From NCBI RefSeq assembly GCF_009882935.1, contig NZ_WTVA01000015.1, forward strand, positions 533,108-597,107: DNA of 64,000 nucleotides. The letters are read 5' to 3'. The notes under the pieces are model-generated. The model was not told the origin of the DNA and ran no database searches. It saw nothing but the letters and a program-made list of their open reading frames with translations. This stretch comes from Sneathiella chungangensis. Its GTDB lineage: Bacteria; Pseudomonadota; Alphaproteobacteria; Sneathiellales; Sneathiellaceae. This document shows positions 42,474 to 51,527 of the stretch, piece after piece (the stretch's first letter is position 1; each line of letters begins with the position of its first letter). The position numbers were made by a program, and so were the translations under genes.

Positions 42474-44021
42474 ATGGCGCTAACGCCGAGACTTGATCTG
42501 AGACAAAGCCAGCAGCTTGTGATGACTCCACAGCTGCAGCAGGCGATCAAGCTGTTGCAATTATCCAATCTGGATCTCGCGGCCTATGTCGAGCAGGAAC
42601 TGGAGAAAAACCCGCTTCTAGAACGGGCGGACGCTCTGCCGGGGGACGATGACTATGTCGCCGGAGACGATGATACGGATTTGAGTAACGAGGCGGACTT
42701 TCCGGCGCTGGAAGAAATCAGCATATCCGAGGATGCGCCGCTTTCGGCCGCTGACAACACTGCCATCGACACGGATTATGACAATATTTACACGAGCGAC
42801 GCAACGCTTGATGCTCCGGCGGACAATCTCGCGGCCGATGCCGCCAATACAGGGCTCCTCGCCGCCAGCATGGGCGGCAGCAGTTCCTACTCGGGCTCCG
42901 ATCTCAACCTCGAAAATACGCTGAGTGACGACCTGTCGCTCCGCGATCATCTGACGCAGCAGCTCAATCTCCTCTCCCTGTCGCCTGGCGACAAGATGAT
43001 TGCCTCCTACCTGATCGACTTGGTCAGCGATGCCGGTTATCTGGTCGGCGATATTGCCGAGGCGGCGGAAAATCTGGGTTGTTCGATAGAGCGAATTCAC
43101 CCAATTTTGGAGAAACTTCGCGGTTTCGAACCGACCGGCGTCTTTGCCCATGATCTCGCCGATTGCCTCGCCCTTCAGCTTAAGGAGAAAAACCGGTACG
43201 ATCCGGCCATCGCCGCGCTTCTTGAGAATCTCGAGATGCTCGCCAGTGGGAATCTAAAAGGCTTGCTGGATGTCTGCGGGGTCGATCAGGAAGACCTGGC
43301 CGAAATGATCACGGAGATCAAGGCGCTCGACCCGAAACCCGGCCTCAAGTTCGGCGGCGAGGTTGCGCAGACGGTTGTCCCGGATGTCTTTGTCCGCCGA
43401 CGGCCCGACGGCGGATGGCAGGTCGAGCTTAACAGCGACACCCTGCCGAAAGTTCTTGTAAATAACCGGTACTATTCCGTCATCAGCAAGAAATCGAATG
43501 GCAAGGATGAGAAGGAATATCTCTCCGAATGCCTGAATTCGGCAAACTGGCTGGTGAAATCGCTGGATCAGCGTGCGCAGACCATCCTGAAAGTCGCGAC
43601 GGCATTGGTCGAGGAGCAGGAGATGTTTTTCACGCAGGGTATCGAATTTCTCCGCCCGCTTAACCTGAAAACCATCGCGGAAGCGATTTCCATGCATGAA
43701 AGTACGGTAAGCCGGGTGACGTCGAACAAATATCTGGCAACGTCGCGCGGGATTTTTGAACTCAAATACTTCTTCACATCCGCCATCAACTCGACCTCGG
43801 GCGGCGATTCCCATTCCGCCGCCGCGGTCCGTCATAAATTGAAGCAACTCGTTGATGATGAATCGCCAAATCGAATTCTTTCCGATGATAAAATCGTCGA
43901 ATTGATGAAACTTCAGGGGATAGATATTGCACGACGTACCGTTGCAAAGTATCGTGATGCTATGAATATTCCGTCTTCCGTCGAACGGAGAAGACTGAAG
44001 AAGCAATTGATTGCTTCGTAA
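42474..44021 (+). CDS. rpoN: RNA polymerase sigma-54 factor RpoN
   Basis: 515 residues from ATG 42474 with CAGGAGTGG upstream. Region I is glutamine/leucine rich (RQSQQLVMTPQLQQAIKLLQ, residues about 9-28). Acidic region II spans about 50-130. The core-binding region and the HTH (TIAEAISMHESTVSRVTSNK, near 403) follow, and the RpoN box is ARRTVAKYRDAM near 495. It directs polymerase to -24/-12 promoters and needs an AAA+ activator such as NtrC. The glnK and second-amt promoters in this window have the expected motif. Confidence 0.97.
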   Translation: MALTPRLDLRQSQQLVMTPQLQQAIKLLQLSNLDLAAYVEQELEKNPLLERADALPGDDDYVAGDDDTDLSNEADFPALEEISISEDAPLSAADNTAIDTDYDNIYTSDATLDAPADNLAADAANTGLLAASMGGSSSYSGSDLNLENTLSDDLSLRDHLTQQLNLLSLSPGDKMIASYLIDLVSDAGYLVGDIAEAAENLGCSIERIHPILEKLRGFEPTGVFAHDLADCLALQLKEKNRYDPAIAALLENLEMLASGNLKGLLDVCGVDQEDLAEMITEIKALDPKPGLKFGGEVAQTVVPDVFVRRRPDGGWQVELNSDTLPKVLVNNRYYSVISKKSNGKDEKEYLSECLNSANWLVKSLDQRAQTILKVATALVEEQEMFFTQGIEFLRPLNLKTIAEAISMHESTVSRVTSNKYLATSRGIFELKYFFTSAINSTSGGDSHSAAAVRHKLKQLVDDESPNRILSDDKIVELMKLQGIDIARRTVAKYRDAMNIPSSVERRRLKKQLIAS

Positions 44022-44181
44022 CAAGAGGTGCAGAAAATGTCGCCGCCACCACCGCATTTTTCCGTATCTGATAGCGTGTGTTGACAATACCACGCGCAAA
44101 AACTATGGTCCCGCCCTCAAACGGAATTGAACGCTGTTTTTAGGCGGATTTTGGTCTCACTTCTAGGATTGGATCATTGTG

Positions 44182-44784
44182 ATGCATGTGATTGTAAAAG
44201 GTAAGCAGATTGATGTCGGCGATGCCCTGCGCGAGCATATTGAAGAGAGTCTTGAAAATGGCGTATCCAAATATTTCGACAACGCAATTGATGCGCAGGT
44301 GACCCTGAGCCGGAACAGTCACAACTTCCATACAGAGTGTAGCGTCCATATCGGTTCGGGTATCGACGTAACGGCCTCGGCTGATAATGCCGATCCGTAT
44401 ATGAGCTTCGACTCCGCTCTCGATCGCATTGAAAAGCAACTCCGTCGGTATAAACGGCGCCTCAAAAGCCACCACGGCAAAGAGCGCTTCCAAGCCAAAT
44501 TGGCCTTCGCCGCGCAGAGCTATGTTCTTGCGCCGGAACCCGAAGATGAGCAGCCGGAAGCCGAAGCGCAGGATGAATGGCAACCGATGATCATCGCGGA
44601 AAGCAGCGCGGATATCCCCGACTGCTCCGTTGGCGAGGCCGTCATGCGCATGGACCTTGCGAATCTGCCGGCGATGATGTTTCACAACTCTCTCACCAAA
44701 GGACTGAATGTGGTCTACCGGCGGCCCGATGGCAATATCGGATGGATCGATCCCAAGATCGAGAAAACAGAAAAGTCCGCTTGA
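44182..44784 (+). CDS. hpf: Ribosome hibernation-promoting factor, long form
   Basis: 200 residues from ATG 44182. The N-terminal S30AE/YfiA domain (about 1-105, VIVKGKQIDVGDALREHIEE and LDRIEKQLRRYKRRLKSHHG) and the C-terminal dimerisation domain (about 140-198, EAVMRMDLANLPAMMFHNSL, RRPDGNIGWIDPK) mark the long HPF that forms 100S ribosome dimers. Position between rpoN and ptsN is conserved. The alternative GTG at 44179 adds one residue only. Confidence 0.95.
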   Translation: MHVIVKGKQIDVGDALREHIEESLENGVSKYFDNAIDAQVTLSRNSHNFHTECSVHIGSGIDVTASADNADPYMSFDSALDRIEKQLRRYKRRLKSHHGKERFQAKLAFAAQSYVLAPEPEDEQPEAEAQDEWQPMIIAESSADIPDCSVGEAVMRMDLANLPAMMFHNSLTKGLNVVYRRPDGNIGWIDPKIEKTEKSA

Positions 44785-44828
44785 GTTATTGCTTTTCGTC
44801 GCCCCAACCACCAATTTGATCAGGTATC

Positions 44829-45293
44829 ATGGAAATCAGTGATCTTATTAAGCCGCACACGGTATTCGCGGATGTAAAAGCCACAAGCAAAAAGCAGGCT
44901 TTACAGGAACTCGCGCGCCGTGCCGCGACCATTACGGGACGTCCTGAGAGGGAGATCCTTGACGTACTGATCGAACGCGAACGCCTTGGCACGACCGGCA
45001 TTGGCAAGGGTATTGCCATTCCGCATGGAAAGCTTCGCGGCATTGACCAGGTATATGGGATATTCGCGAAACTCAGCACCGGCGTCGATTTCGATTCGAT
45101 GGACAACCTGCCCGTCGATCTTCTGTTTCTGTTGCTTGCGCCTGATTCCGCCGGTGCGGATCATCTTAAGGCGCTCGCGCGCGTCTCGCGCACTCTACGG
45201 GACAAGGGGCGATGTGAAAAACTGCGAGGCAGCCGCGATACAGACGCCCTTTACGCAATTCTTACCGAAGAAGATGCGCAATCTGCAGCGTAG
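44829..45293 (+). CDS. ptsN: PTS IIA-like nitrogen regulatory protein PtsN (EIIA-Ntr)
   Basis: 154 residues, a single PTS EIIA type 2 domain. The phosphorylated histidine is H66 in GIGKGIAIPHGKLRG. It receives phosphate from NPr and EI-Ntr and tunes potassium, nitrogen and stress responses rather than sugar uptake. Location after rpoN and hpf is typical. The PtsP and NPr partners are not in the window. There is no clear terminator; the convergent DUF1150 gene ends 31 bp downstream. Confidence 0.95.
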   Translation: MEISDLIKPHTVFADVKATSKKQALQELARRAATITGRPEREILDVLIERERLGTTGIGKGIAIPHGKLRGIDQVYGIFAKLSTGVDFDSMDNLPVDLLFLLLAPDSAGADHLKALARVSRTLRDKGRCEKLRGSRDTDALYAILTEEDAQSAA

Positions 45294-45324
45294 CTCTTTT
45301 TTTGGGGATTTTTAGCTCAGCCGT

Positions 45325-45543
45325 TTAATTGACGAGAAACGCCTCGAAGTCATTTTGACGGGCGACGACAAGCGCGGCGTCGGCGGTCTTTTCCTCGCCG
45401 AGTCGCTGTCCATTCGCCGCAAAAATGCGGAAAACGACGGATCCGTTTTCTTCTACGGCACGGACATAGGCCATATCCATAGACCCCAGCATGCCAAAGG
45501 CGGCCGGACTCAAATGGCGAAGAGTAGCTTCCTGATACTGCAT
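45325..45543 (-). CDS. DUF1150 family protein
   Basis: 72 residues that match the alphaproteobacterial DUF1150 family: AFGMLGSMDMAYVRAVEENG and RIFAANGQRLGEEKTADAAL. Function is unknown. It lies 34 bp after the small heat-shock gene on the same strand, an association seen widely in Alphaproteobacteria, so co-expression under heat stress is likely. CTCCTTAACG on the plus strand corresponds to an AAGGAG ribosome site. Confidence 0.9.
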   Translation of the reverse strand: MQYQEATLRHLSPAAFGMLGSMDMAYVRAVEENGSVVFRIFAANGQRLGEEKTADAALVVARQNDFEAFLVN

Positions 45544-45577
45544 TATTAAAACTCCTTAACGCGACCCCAAAAATTTA

Positions 45578-46036
45578 TTAGTCAATAAGTTCCGACGGAT
45601 TGACCGTCTTCATTTCTTTTTTTGAGCTTTTGCTGTTGATCTTGATTTGGCGGCTTTCAACTTTTGGCGTCGGGAGCTCCAGATCGATATGAAGGAGCCC
45701 GTTTTCGATTTCGGCGCCTGTTACTTCCAACCCCTCCGCAAGAACAAACTTACGCTGAAACTGACGGGCCGCAATACCACGATACAAAAACACACGTTCC
45801 GTCTCATCTCTTTGCTTACCATGAATGATAAGCTGGTTCTGTTCCAGTGTTATTTGCAGGTTCTCTTCTGTGAATCCGGCAACAGCCAGGGTAATTCGCA
45901 ACGCATTATCGCCAATCTGCTCGATATTATAAGGGGGATAGCCGTCATTCGAAGACTTTGATAGTTGATCGAGAATCTGTTCGAAACGATCAAAGCCCAG
46001 CATCAAGGGATGATTAAGTGACATTGTACGCGGCAT
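45578..46036 (-). CDS. Small heat-shock protein (Hsp20/IbpA family)
   Basis: 152 residues from ATG 46036 with a near-perfect AGGAGGA ribosome site; an in-frame start at 46051 lacks it. The alpha-crystallin domain spans about residues 38-130: YNIEQIGDNALRITLAVAGF at its start, then LEQNQLIIHGKQ, and YRGIAARQFQRKFVLAEGLE. A C-terminal tail carries an IxI-like segment (RQIKINSKS). It binds unfolding proteins without ATP and prevents aggregation. It forms a unit with DUF1150. Confidence 0.93.
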   Translation of the reverse strand: MPRTMSLNHPLMLGFDRFEQILDQLSKSSNDGYPPYNIEQIGDNALRITLAVAGFTEENLQITLEQNQLIIHGKQRDETERVFLYRGIAARQFQRKFVLAEGLEVTGAEIENGLLHIDLELPTPKVESRQIKINSKSSKKEMKTVNPSELID

Positions 46037-46123
46037 CTCTTTCCTCCTCAATCGAGCGAGATAACTGCCGGCCAGCTTTCGGCCATGGCAGGGAATAGCC
46101 CAAAAAAGGCACTATTCAGAAAT

Positions 46124-46154
46124 TAATGTAAGGATTGCGACCCACAGCATCAAG
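46124..46154 (-). promoter_or_regulatory. Possible heat-shock (sigma-32) promoter
   Basis: On the minus strand CTTGATG (46148-46154) is followed after 14 bp by CCTTACATTA, a loose match to CTTGAA-N13-17-CCCATnT. It would give a leader of about 85 nt before the Hsp20 gene. The -10 match is imperfect. Confidence 0.3.
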
Positions 46155-46230
46155 GTAGGGTTTTACAAATTTCCTCTGCAGGGTATAAATCTGTCACAAT
46201 TTACAACAAGAACAATAATTAGGAATGATT

Positions 46231-47742
46231 ATGAGCATCGACCCGCAAAAGCAGGATTTGAAAGTTGGTATCGTTGGCGCCGGCGCGATGGGCCGGGGCA
46301 TTGCCCAGGTATCCGCGACTGGTGGCATGACCGTCTATATCTATGACGCCGCCGACGGTGCCGCCGCCGCAGCCCGGGATTTCATAGCCTCCATGATCGA
46401 ACGGTCCGTGGAAAAGGGCCGGATGGACAAGAGCGAGGGCGATGCTTCCGTCGGCCGGATCAATGTCGCCGAGAATATGGAGGGCCTTGCCGATTGCGAT
46501 GTCGTGGTCGAAGCCATTGTTGAGAATATCGATATCAAGCAGAAAGTCTTCCAGCAGCTTGAAGAGATCGTCAGGCCGGATGCCATCATTGCCTCCAACA
46601 CCTCGAGTATCCGCATTTCCTCCATTGCCTCCGCCTGCACGCATCGCAATCGCATTGCCGGCCTGCATTTCTTCAACCCCGTGCCGCTTATGAAGCTCGT
46701 CGAAGTGATCAACGGAACCGATACCAGCGAGGACGTCACCAAGGCGCTGGAAATCATCGGCAAGCGGATGGGCCGCGTGCCTGTCGTCGTCAAAGACGCG
46801 CCGGGGTTTCTCGTCAACCTTGGCGGACGCGCCTATTCGACGGAAGCCCTGCGGATCGTTTCTGAAGGCGTCGCGACACCGTTCCAGGTCGATGCCATCA
46901 TGCGTGAGGCCTGCGGCTTTCGCATGGGTCCTTTCGAGCTCCTCGATCTCACCGGCATCGACGTCAACTTCCCGGTCAGCCAGATCATTTACAATGGCTA
47001 TTTCCAGGACAAACGCCTGTCCACCTACCCCCTGCATGAAAGCATGATGGAGGCAGGTCGCCTTGGCAAAAAAACCAGGGCCGGATTTTATGAATATGCC
47101 GACGATGGAACAATTATCCGCCCGGCCGTGGACGAGAAAATTACCGCGGCGCCAGCGCGTCGCGTTGTGCTCGCGGAACCCTCCGCCGCATTGGACAGCC
47201 TGCTTCGGGATCTTGGCGTAACCGTTCTTGTAAATGACGATGGCGAATCCCCGATCCTCGCCGATCCGGTCGGTGAAGATTGCACCGCCCTCTCCGTCCG
47301 GCTTGGCGTTGACTACAAACGTCTGGTGGCGATCGATACACATACCGGGGTATTTTCCCGCGCAACCGTGATGGCGGCGCCCGGTGCCGACGAGGAGATC
47401 GTTCAATCCGTCATGGCGATGCTGAAGGAAAATTCCGGCGGCGTGACGCGCATCAAGGACAATCCCGGCTTCGTCGCGCAGCGCATCCGTGCGATGATCG
47501 CAAATCTGGGATGTGAAATGGCGCAGATTGGCGTGGCGTCGCCCGAAGATATCGACAAGGGCATGAAGCTCGGGCTTAACTACCCGCTTGGCTCCGTTGA
47601 ACTCGCCGAGAATATGGGAACCCGAAATTGCCTTAAGATACTTGAGAATTTACAGGCGATTACCGGAGAAGACCGCTACCGGCCAAGCCAGTGGCTCCGT
47701 CGCCGGGCGCTTCTGGATCTACCGATCCATACACCGGATTGA
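46231..47742 (+). CDS. 3-hydroxyacyl-CoA dehydrogenase (two C-terminal domains)
   Basis: 503 residues from ATG 46231 with AGGA upstream; ATG 46225 is also in frame. The NAD site is VGIVGAGAMGRGIAQVSATG near residue 12. The catalytic His-Glu pair lies in LHFFNPVPLMKLVEVI near 148. Two 3HCDH C-terminal domains follow (about 190-285 and 400-500; the second carries DNPGFVAQRIRAMIANLGCE), as in PaaH/FadB-type stand-alone enzymes. It oxidises 3-hydroxyacyl-CoA to 3-ketoacyl-CoA, perhaps in phenylacetate or short-chain acid breakdown. It ends at a strong hairpin shared with the convergent gene. Confidence 0.9.
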   Translation: MSIDPQKQDLKVGIVGAGAMGRGIAQVSATGGMTVYIYDAADGAAAAARDFIASMIERSVEKGRMDKSEGDASVGRINVAENMEGLADCDVVVEAIVENIDIKQKVFQQLEEIVRPDAIIASNTSSIRISSIASACTHRNRIAGLHFFNPVPLMKLVEVINGTDTSEDVTKALEIIGKRMGRVPVVVKDAPGFLVNLGGRAYSTEALRIVSEGVATPFQVDAIMREACGFRMGPFELLDLTGIDVNFPVSQIIYNGYFQDKRLSTYPLHESMMEAGRLGKKTRAGFYEYADDGTIIRPAVDEKITAAPARRVVLAEPSAALDSLLRDLGVTVLVNDDGESPILADPVGEDCTALSVRLGVDYKRLVAIDTHTGVFSRATVMAAPGADEEIVQSVMAMLKENSGGVTRIKDNPGFVAQRIRAMIANLGCEMAQIGVASPEDIDKGMKLGLNYPLGSVELAENMGTRNCLKILENLQAITGEDRYRPSQWLRRRALLDLPIHTPD

Positions 47743-47754
47743 CGTTGAAAGACG

Positions 47755-47786
47755 GACGCCCGTCTACTGGACGGGCGTCTCCTTTT
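47755..47786. terminator. Bidirectional terminator
   Basis: GACGCCCGTC (47755-47764) and GACGGGCGTC (47770-47779) form a perfect 10-bp stem, loop TACTG, followed by TCCTTTT on the plus strand. The stem contains the stop codon of the convergent small gene. Confidence 0.8.
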
Positions 47787-48027
47787 CGCGCTCAATGGCC
47801 ATCTGCGCCATTTCCTGCAGCGCCCCGGCCGTATTGCCGCCGAGACTGGTTTCCACGGCCTGCATCATCGTGGCGATGACAGCGGCGGTAAAATGATCCC
47901 GTTCCAGCCCGGCTGATATGCAATCCTCGAGCGCCTTATCAAGATGACCGGTGATGATCTCAGCGGCCTTATCAAGCTTCTCTTTGGTATCGTCATCGGG
48001 GAGCGGGGATGAAATTTCGTCAGACAC
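47764..48027 (-). CDS. Unknown 87-residue protein downstream of nitrile hydratase genes
   Basis: 87 residues, helical and acidic (TKEKLDKAAEIITGHLDKAL, then ERDHFTAAVIATMMQAVETS). No motif, signal peptide or membrane segment is recognised. It follows the nitrile hydratase accessory gene by 74 bp on the same strand and ends in the terminator at 47755-47786, so it could be the fourth gene of that operon. A role in nitrile metabolism is only suggested by position. Confidence 0.65.
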   Translation of the reverse strand: MSDEISSPLPDDDTKEKLDKAAEIITGHLDKALEDCISAGLERDHFTAAVIATMMQAVETSLGGNTAGALQEMAQMAIEREKETPVQ

Positions 48028-48101
48028 AGGCTTTCCAGTATTTTATATTGCACGTCCGAAAGACATAAGCCGTCGGTCCGCGTTTCGCAAATGTATTCCC
48101 A

Positions 48102-48455
48102 CTATTTATGGATTTCTATCGGCTGACCATGCGGCGTATGTTCCGACGCCTCGCGCCATTCCTCTTTACGCGTGGCCAATTCTTCCGGCGTCGTCACTCT
48201 CTTCTGCGCAACAATTTTTTCAAGCGCGGCGAGCCAGCAGAGGTAATAGGCCGTGTTCCCCGAGCCCCGTCCGCTGGCGGTATCGGCGGCGATTTCAGCG
48301 CCGAACAGTTCCGCCCATTCGCTCCAGCTGAACAGGCCCGCCTCATTCAGCTTGACCGTCATGGCAAAGGCCTGGGCCTGCCAGGGTTCTTCAAACACGG
48401 GCCCCTCACCGTCACGTGGAATATCAATGGCGCGAAGCGCGGGATCAAGCTGCAT
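48102..48455 (-). CDS. Nitrile hydratase accessory/activator protein (P14K type)
   Basis: 117 residues from ATG 48455, overlapping the end of the beta-subunit gene by 11 bp. Features of the small nitrile hydratase accessory family: EEPWQAQAFAMTVKLNEAGL, FSWSEWAELFGAEIAAD, YYLCWLAALEKIVAQKRVTT. In cobalt nitrile hydratases this protein helps insert cobalt and exchange the alpha subunit. It resembles the beta-subunit N-terminus, as is usual. The gene order alpha-beta-activator supports a cobalt-type system. Confidence 0.9.
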   Translation of the reverse strand: MQLDPALRAIDIPRDGEGPVFEEPWQAQAFAMTVKLNEAGLFSWSEWAELFGAEIAADTASGRGSGNTAYYLCWLAALEKIVAQKRVTTPEELATRKEEWREASEHTPHGQPIEIHK

Positions 48456-49113
48456 CGTCGACCGCCTCCAGATAGTCATCCCAAAGGTCGATATAGATGA
48501 AATCGCCCTCGGTTCCGTCAGGGCCCCAAAGCTCGGTTGAGGCAAATCTGACATTGTAGAGAGGTTGCGGATCGCTTTTCCCCTCCGCGCTGGCATCCGG
48601 AAAGACATGCAGCCCGTAATCAGCAACTATCTCGCCGACATGGCCTCTTGCGTAGCGCGGCAGGCGGGTATGCCCCGAAGGATGGATATTTCTTGTGCGG
48701 ACCTTGCTGCCGACCCTGAACCGCGGCGGTTTTCCTTTTTCGGCAACATAATTTCCGCCTTTGTCCATAAGGGCATCGACATCCGCGGCTTTCAGTGCCG
48801 GTTTCGGGGACGATACAGGCCGGGGCGCCACGTCGCCCGAAAGTTCGGCCTCGGAGATCAGGCCCTTCTCGCAGAGGACACGGACAAGGCCGTCCAGCCA
48901 GATTTCATAATAACTGCTTGTTAGATAGGCGCCGGGGTTCATACGCTCGCGCGCGTGGCGTGATTCGTCGATATTGCGAACGCCAATCGCCGTTATCGCA
49001 TTGTTCATGGCGAACATCCGCTTCTCCCAATCGGCATGGAAGACCGGTTCATTTTCCTCCGGCTCCACAGGCCCCATGCCATGCATGCCGCCCAGATCAT
49101 GTACGCCGTCCAT
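48445..49113 (-). CDS. nthB: Nitrile hydratase subunit beta
   Basis: 222 residues. It begins with MDGVHDLGGMHGMGPV, the hallmark beta-subunit N-terminus, then VFHADWEKRMFAMNNAITA. The C-terminal SH3-like half holds FRVGSKVRTRNIHPSGHTRL, RYARGHVGEI and TELWGPDG. It forms the heterodimer with the alpha subunit and shapes the metal pocket (conserved arginines in HARERM and TRLPRYARG). It starts one base after the alpha-subunit stop codon and is coupled to the activator gene. Confidence 0.95.
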   Translation of the reverse strand: MDGVHDLGGMHGMGPVEPEENEPVFHADWEKRMFAMNNAITAIGVRNIDESRHARERMNPGAYLTSSYYEIWLDGLVRVLCEKGLISEAELSGDVAPRPVSSPKPALKAADVDALMDKGGNYVAEKGKPPRFRVGSKVRTRNIHPSGHTRLPRYARGHVGEIVADYGLHVFPDASAEGKSDPQPLYNVRFASTELWGPDGTEGDFIYIDLWDDYLEAVDDAA

Positions 49114-49114
49114 C

Positions 49115-49735
49115 TCAGGCCTCCTTCACCATCGCCGGCGTATCCGCGAGACGCGTGCCGATCATGCTATCCCGGTTGACAAGGTCCGCCAGCTCCTCCT
49201 CGCTCATCCCCTCTGTCCCCACCGGGCGTTTTGGAACGACGAGGTAACGGGTTTCTGCCGTGCTGTCCCAGACGCGGATTTCAGTGCTCTCGGGCAAGCT
49301 CGTGCCGAACTCTTCCAGAACCTTTCGCGGTTCGCGGACGACGCGCGCGCGATACGGCTCCGACTTGTACCAGACCGGGGGAAGGCCCAGCACCGGCCAG
49401 GGATAGCAGGAGCAAAGCGTGCAAACGACGACGTTATGAACATCGTCCGTATTCTCAAGCGCGATCAGTTCCTCTCCTTGTGCGCCGGAATATCCGAACT
49501 CGGCCACGGCAAGCGTCGCGTCGGCAAGCAGGCGTTTTCGGAAATCCGCATCCACCCAGGCCCGGGCGACCACCTTCGCGCCATTCTTCGGTCCGACCTT
49601 GTTCTCATAGCGGTCAATCAACGCGTCAAGCGCGTCTGCCTCCACCAGGCCTTTTTCAATGAGCAGAGATTCAAGACTTTTGACGCGCAGCACGGTTTCG
49701 GGCAACGGGTCGCCATGCTTGTGTTTGGATGTCAT
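49115..49735 (-). CDS. nthA: Nitrile hydratase subunit alpha (cobalt type)
   Basis: 206 residues. The metal-binding motif is [17 protein letters not shown] with Cys at 105, 108 and 110; Thr after the first Cys is the signature of non-corrin cobalt enzymes, whereas iron enzymes have Ser. The Cys residues are normally oxidised to sulfenic and sulfinic acids. It hydrates nitriles to amides in the cytoplasm. It is the first gene of nthA-nthB-activator. No amidase or nitrile/aldoxime dehydratase is adjacent; the nearest amidase in the window is at 14.4 kb. A short inverted repeat (CTTAAC-N5-GTTAAG, 49766-49782) lies just upstream. Confidence 0.95.
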   Translation of the reverse strand: MTSKHKHGDPLPETVLRVKSLESLLIEKGLVEADALDALIDRYENKVGPKNGAKVVARAWVDADFRKRLLADATLAVAEFGYSGAQGEELIALENTDDVHNVVVCTLCSCYPWPVLGLPPVWYKSEPYRARVVREPRKVLEEFGTSLPESTEIRVWDSTAETRYLVVPKRPVGTEGMSEEELADLVNRDSMIGTRLADTPAMVKEA

Positions 49736-49908
49736 CTTCCCAGTCTCCCGGAGGTGTCGGAATTTCTTAACAGTTCGTTAAGCTTCTATCATGGAATATA
49801 AGCCGTATCTTTACGGAGCACAAAAGCAATTGCGGAAATTTTCCTGTTCGCAGGCTGGTGGCTTTGAAAAGCAATTTATGTCCGAAATGCAATCGCGAAG
49901 GGGACGAC

Positions 49909-50490
49909 ATGACATGGATAAGGACGATCCCGTTAGAGAATGCCGACGGGATGTTGAAAAATCTCTATGACCGGATAGTAGGCTCGGACCGACAGATAGA
50001 CAGCGTCATCATGGCGCACTCCCTGAGGCCGCATCTTCTGGAAGGTCACATCAATCTCTCGGAGCATGTCCTGAACAGCACCGCCAATGCGCTTGCGAAA
50101 TGGAAGCTTGACGCCATCGGCGTCTATGTAAGCCTGCTCAATGGCTGTGACTATTGCGCGGATCATTATTTCGCGGAATTGCAGAAACTCCTGGATGACG
50201 ATACCGATTCGGCGCGTCTGCGCGCCGCGCTTGACGCCGACCAGCCGGAAAAGGCGTTCGCCGGCGCAGATTTGGCGATGATGTTATATGCTAATCTGTT
50301 GACGACGCGACCGCATCAGATCTCGCTCAGCATGATTGAGGAGCTCCGAAATGCGGGTCTTGAGGACGGGGAGATTCTCGAGATTAATCAGGCGGTCAGC
50401 TATTTCTCCTATGTCAATCGTACTGTCCTCGGCCTTGGCATTCGCGACGCAGACGACGGGACCGACGCGCTGTCCGTAAAATTGCAATAG
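49909..50490 (+). CDS. AhpD-like/carboxymuconolactone decarboxylase-family protein
   Basis: 193 residues from ATG 49909 with AAGGGGA upstream; a GTG at 49858 would add 17 residues including CPKC but has no ribosome site. The CMD/AhpD core includes GVYVSLLNGCDYCADHYFAE (residues about 79-98) with the redox pair C-x2-C and the proton-relay His. Members of this 'peroxidase-related' subgroup reduce hydroperoxides or alkyl species; the partner is unknown. It diverges from nthA across 173 bp and precedes the ABC exporter genes by 130 bp. Confidence 0.85.
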   Translation: MTWIRTIPLENADGMLKNLYDRIVGSDRQIDSVIMAHSLRPHLLEGHINLSEHVLNSTANALAKWKLDAIGVYVSLLNGCDYCADHYFAELQKLLDDDTDSARLRAALDADQPEKAFAGADLAMMLYANLLTTRPHQISLSMIEELRNAGLEDGEILEINQAVSYFSYVNRTVLGLGIRDADDGTDALSVKLQ

Positions 50491-50620
50491 GTGTGCGTGC
50501 GCGCGGTCACAATATCCTGATCACGGGTCTTGTGCTTTTCCTTCCAATTCCATAACCTCCTCGCCCGGTTGTAGGGCGGGCGATGCCCTCTATGCTTCCA
50601 CTGGGGTTTGCGAGGGCATT

Positions 50621-51523
50621 ATGGAAAATACCGCGGTCATCACCGCCACGAAACTCAACAAGAGATATGGCGCGCTGGAAGTCGTCAGGGGGATCGATTT
50701 TACCGTTCCCGCCGGACAATGCTTTGGCCTTCTCGGGCCGAACGGCGCCGGAAAATCCACGACGATGCGGATGATTATGGGACTGTCCCAGATTACCGCG
50801 GGCGAGCTCACGGTCTTCGGCGAACCCGCCAACAATATGCCACGGAACATCAAGGCCAAAATCGGCCTGGTCCCGCAGGATAACAATCTCGATCCGGATA
50901 TCTCCGTTCTTGAAAACCTCAAGGCGTTCGGCCGATACTTTGCCCTCCCCTCCACGGTCATTGACGCCCGCGCAAAAGAACTTCTGGAGTTCATGCAACT
51001 CACGGAGCGAAAATTTGCGCCGGTCAACGCGCTGTCGGGCGGCATGCAGCGGCGGTTGACGATTGCGCGCGCATTGATCGGCGATCCCGAAATGGTCATT
51101 CTCGATGAACCGACGACGGGACTGGATCCACAGGCCCGCGTCCTGATCTGGAAACAACTTACGGAACTCAAAAAAGACGGAAGGACGCTGCTTCTGACCA
51201 CCCACTATATGGACGAAGCCCAACGGCTCTGCGATCAGATCGTCATTATCGATAATGGGGAAATTCTCGATCAGGGCACGCCGAAGGAATTGATTTCACG
51301 GCATGTGAAGGGCTTTGTGTTCGAAGTACAGAAACCCGGTTTGGCGGCATCGGCGGCGGAGCGGTGGGATCAGGAGGATATCGGGGATTCGGTGCTGTAT
51401 TTCGTCAATGACACCGCGGAATTCATTGCCGATTTGCCCGAAGAATCGATCTACCTGCACCGCCCGGCCAATCTTGAGGATGTGTTCCTGCGGCTGACCG
51501 GTCGGAAACTGAGGGAGAATTAG
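50621..51523 (+). CDS. ABC exporter ATP-binding protein (NodI-like)
   Basis: 300 residues. Walker A is [18 protein letters not shown], the signature is LSGGMQRRLTIARAL, Walker B is MVILDEPTTGLDP and the H-loop is in LLLTTHYMDEAQRLC. The long C-terminal extension (about 225-300) is typical of the NodI/DrrA group. It would drive export of a hydrophobic or glycolipid-like molecule with the permease encoded 4 bp downstream. No nod genes are near, so NodI-like refers to the family only. Confidence 0.92.
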   Translation: MENTAVITATKLNKRYGALEVVRGIDFTVPAGQCFGLLGPNGAGKSTTMRMIMGLSQITAGELTVFGEPANNMPRNIKAKIGLVPQDNNLDPDISVLENLKAFGRYFALPSTVIDARAKELLEFMQLTERKFAPVNALSGGMQRRLTIARALIGDPEMVILDEPTTGLDPQARVLIWKQLTELKKDGRTLLLTTHYMDEAQRLCDQIVIIDNGEILDQGTPKELISRHVKGFVFEVQKPGLAASAAERWDQEDIGDSVLYFVNDTAEFIADLPEESIYLHRPANLEDVFLRLTGRKLREN

Positions 51524-51527
51524 GCCA

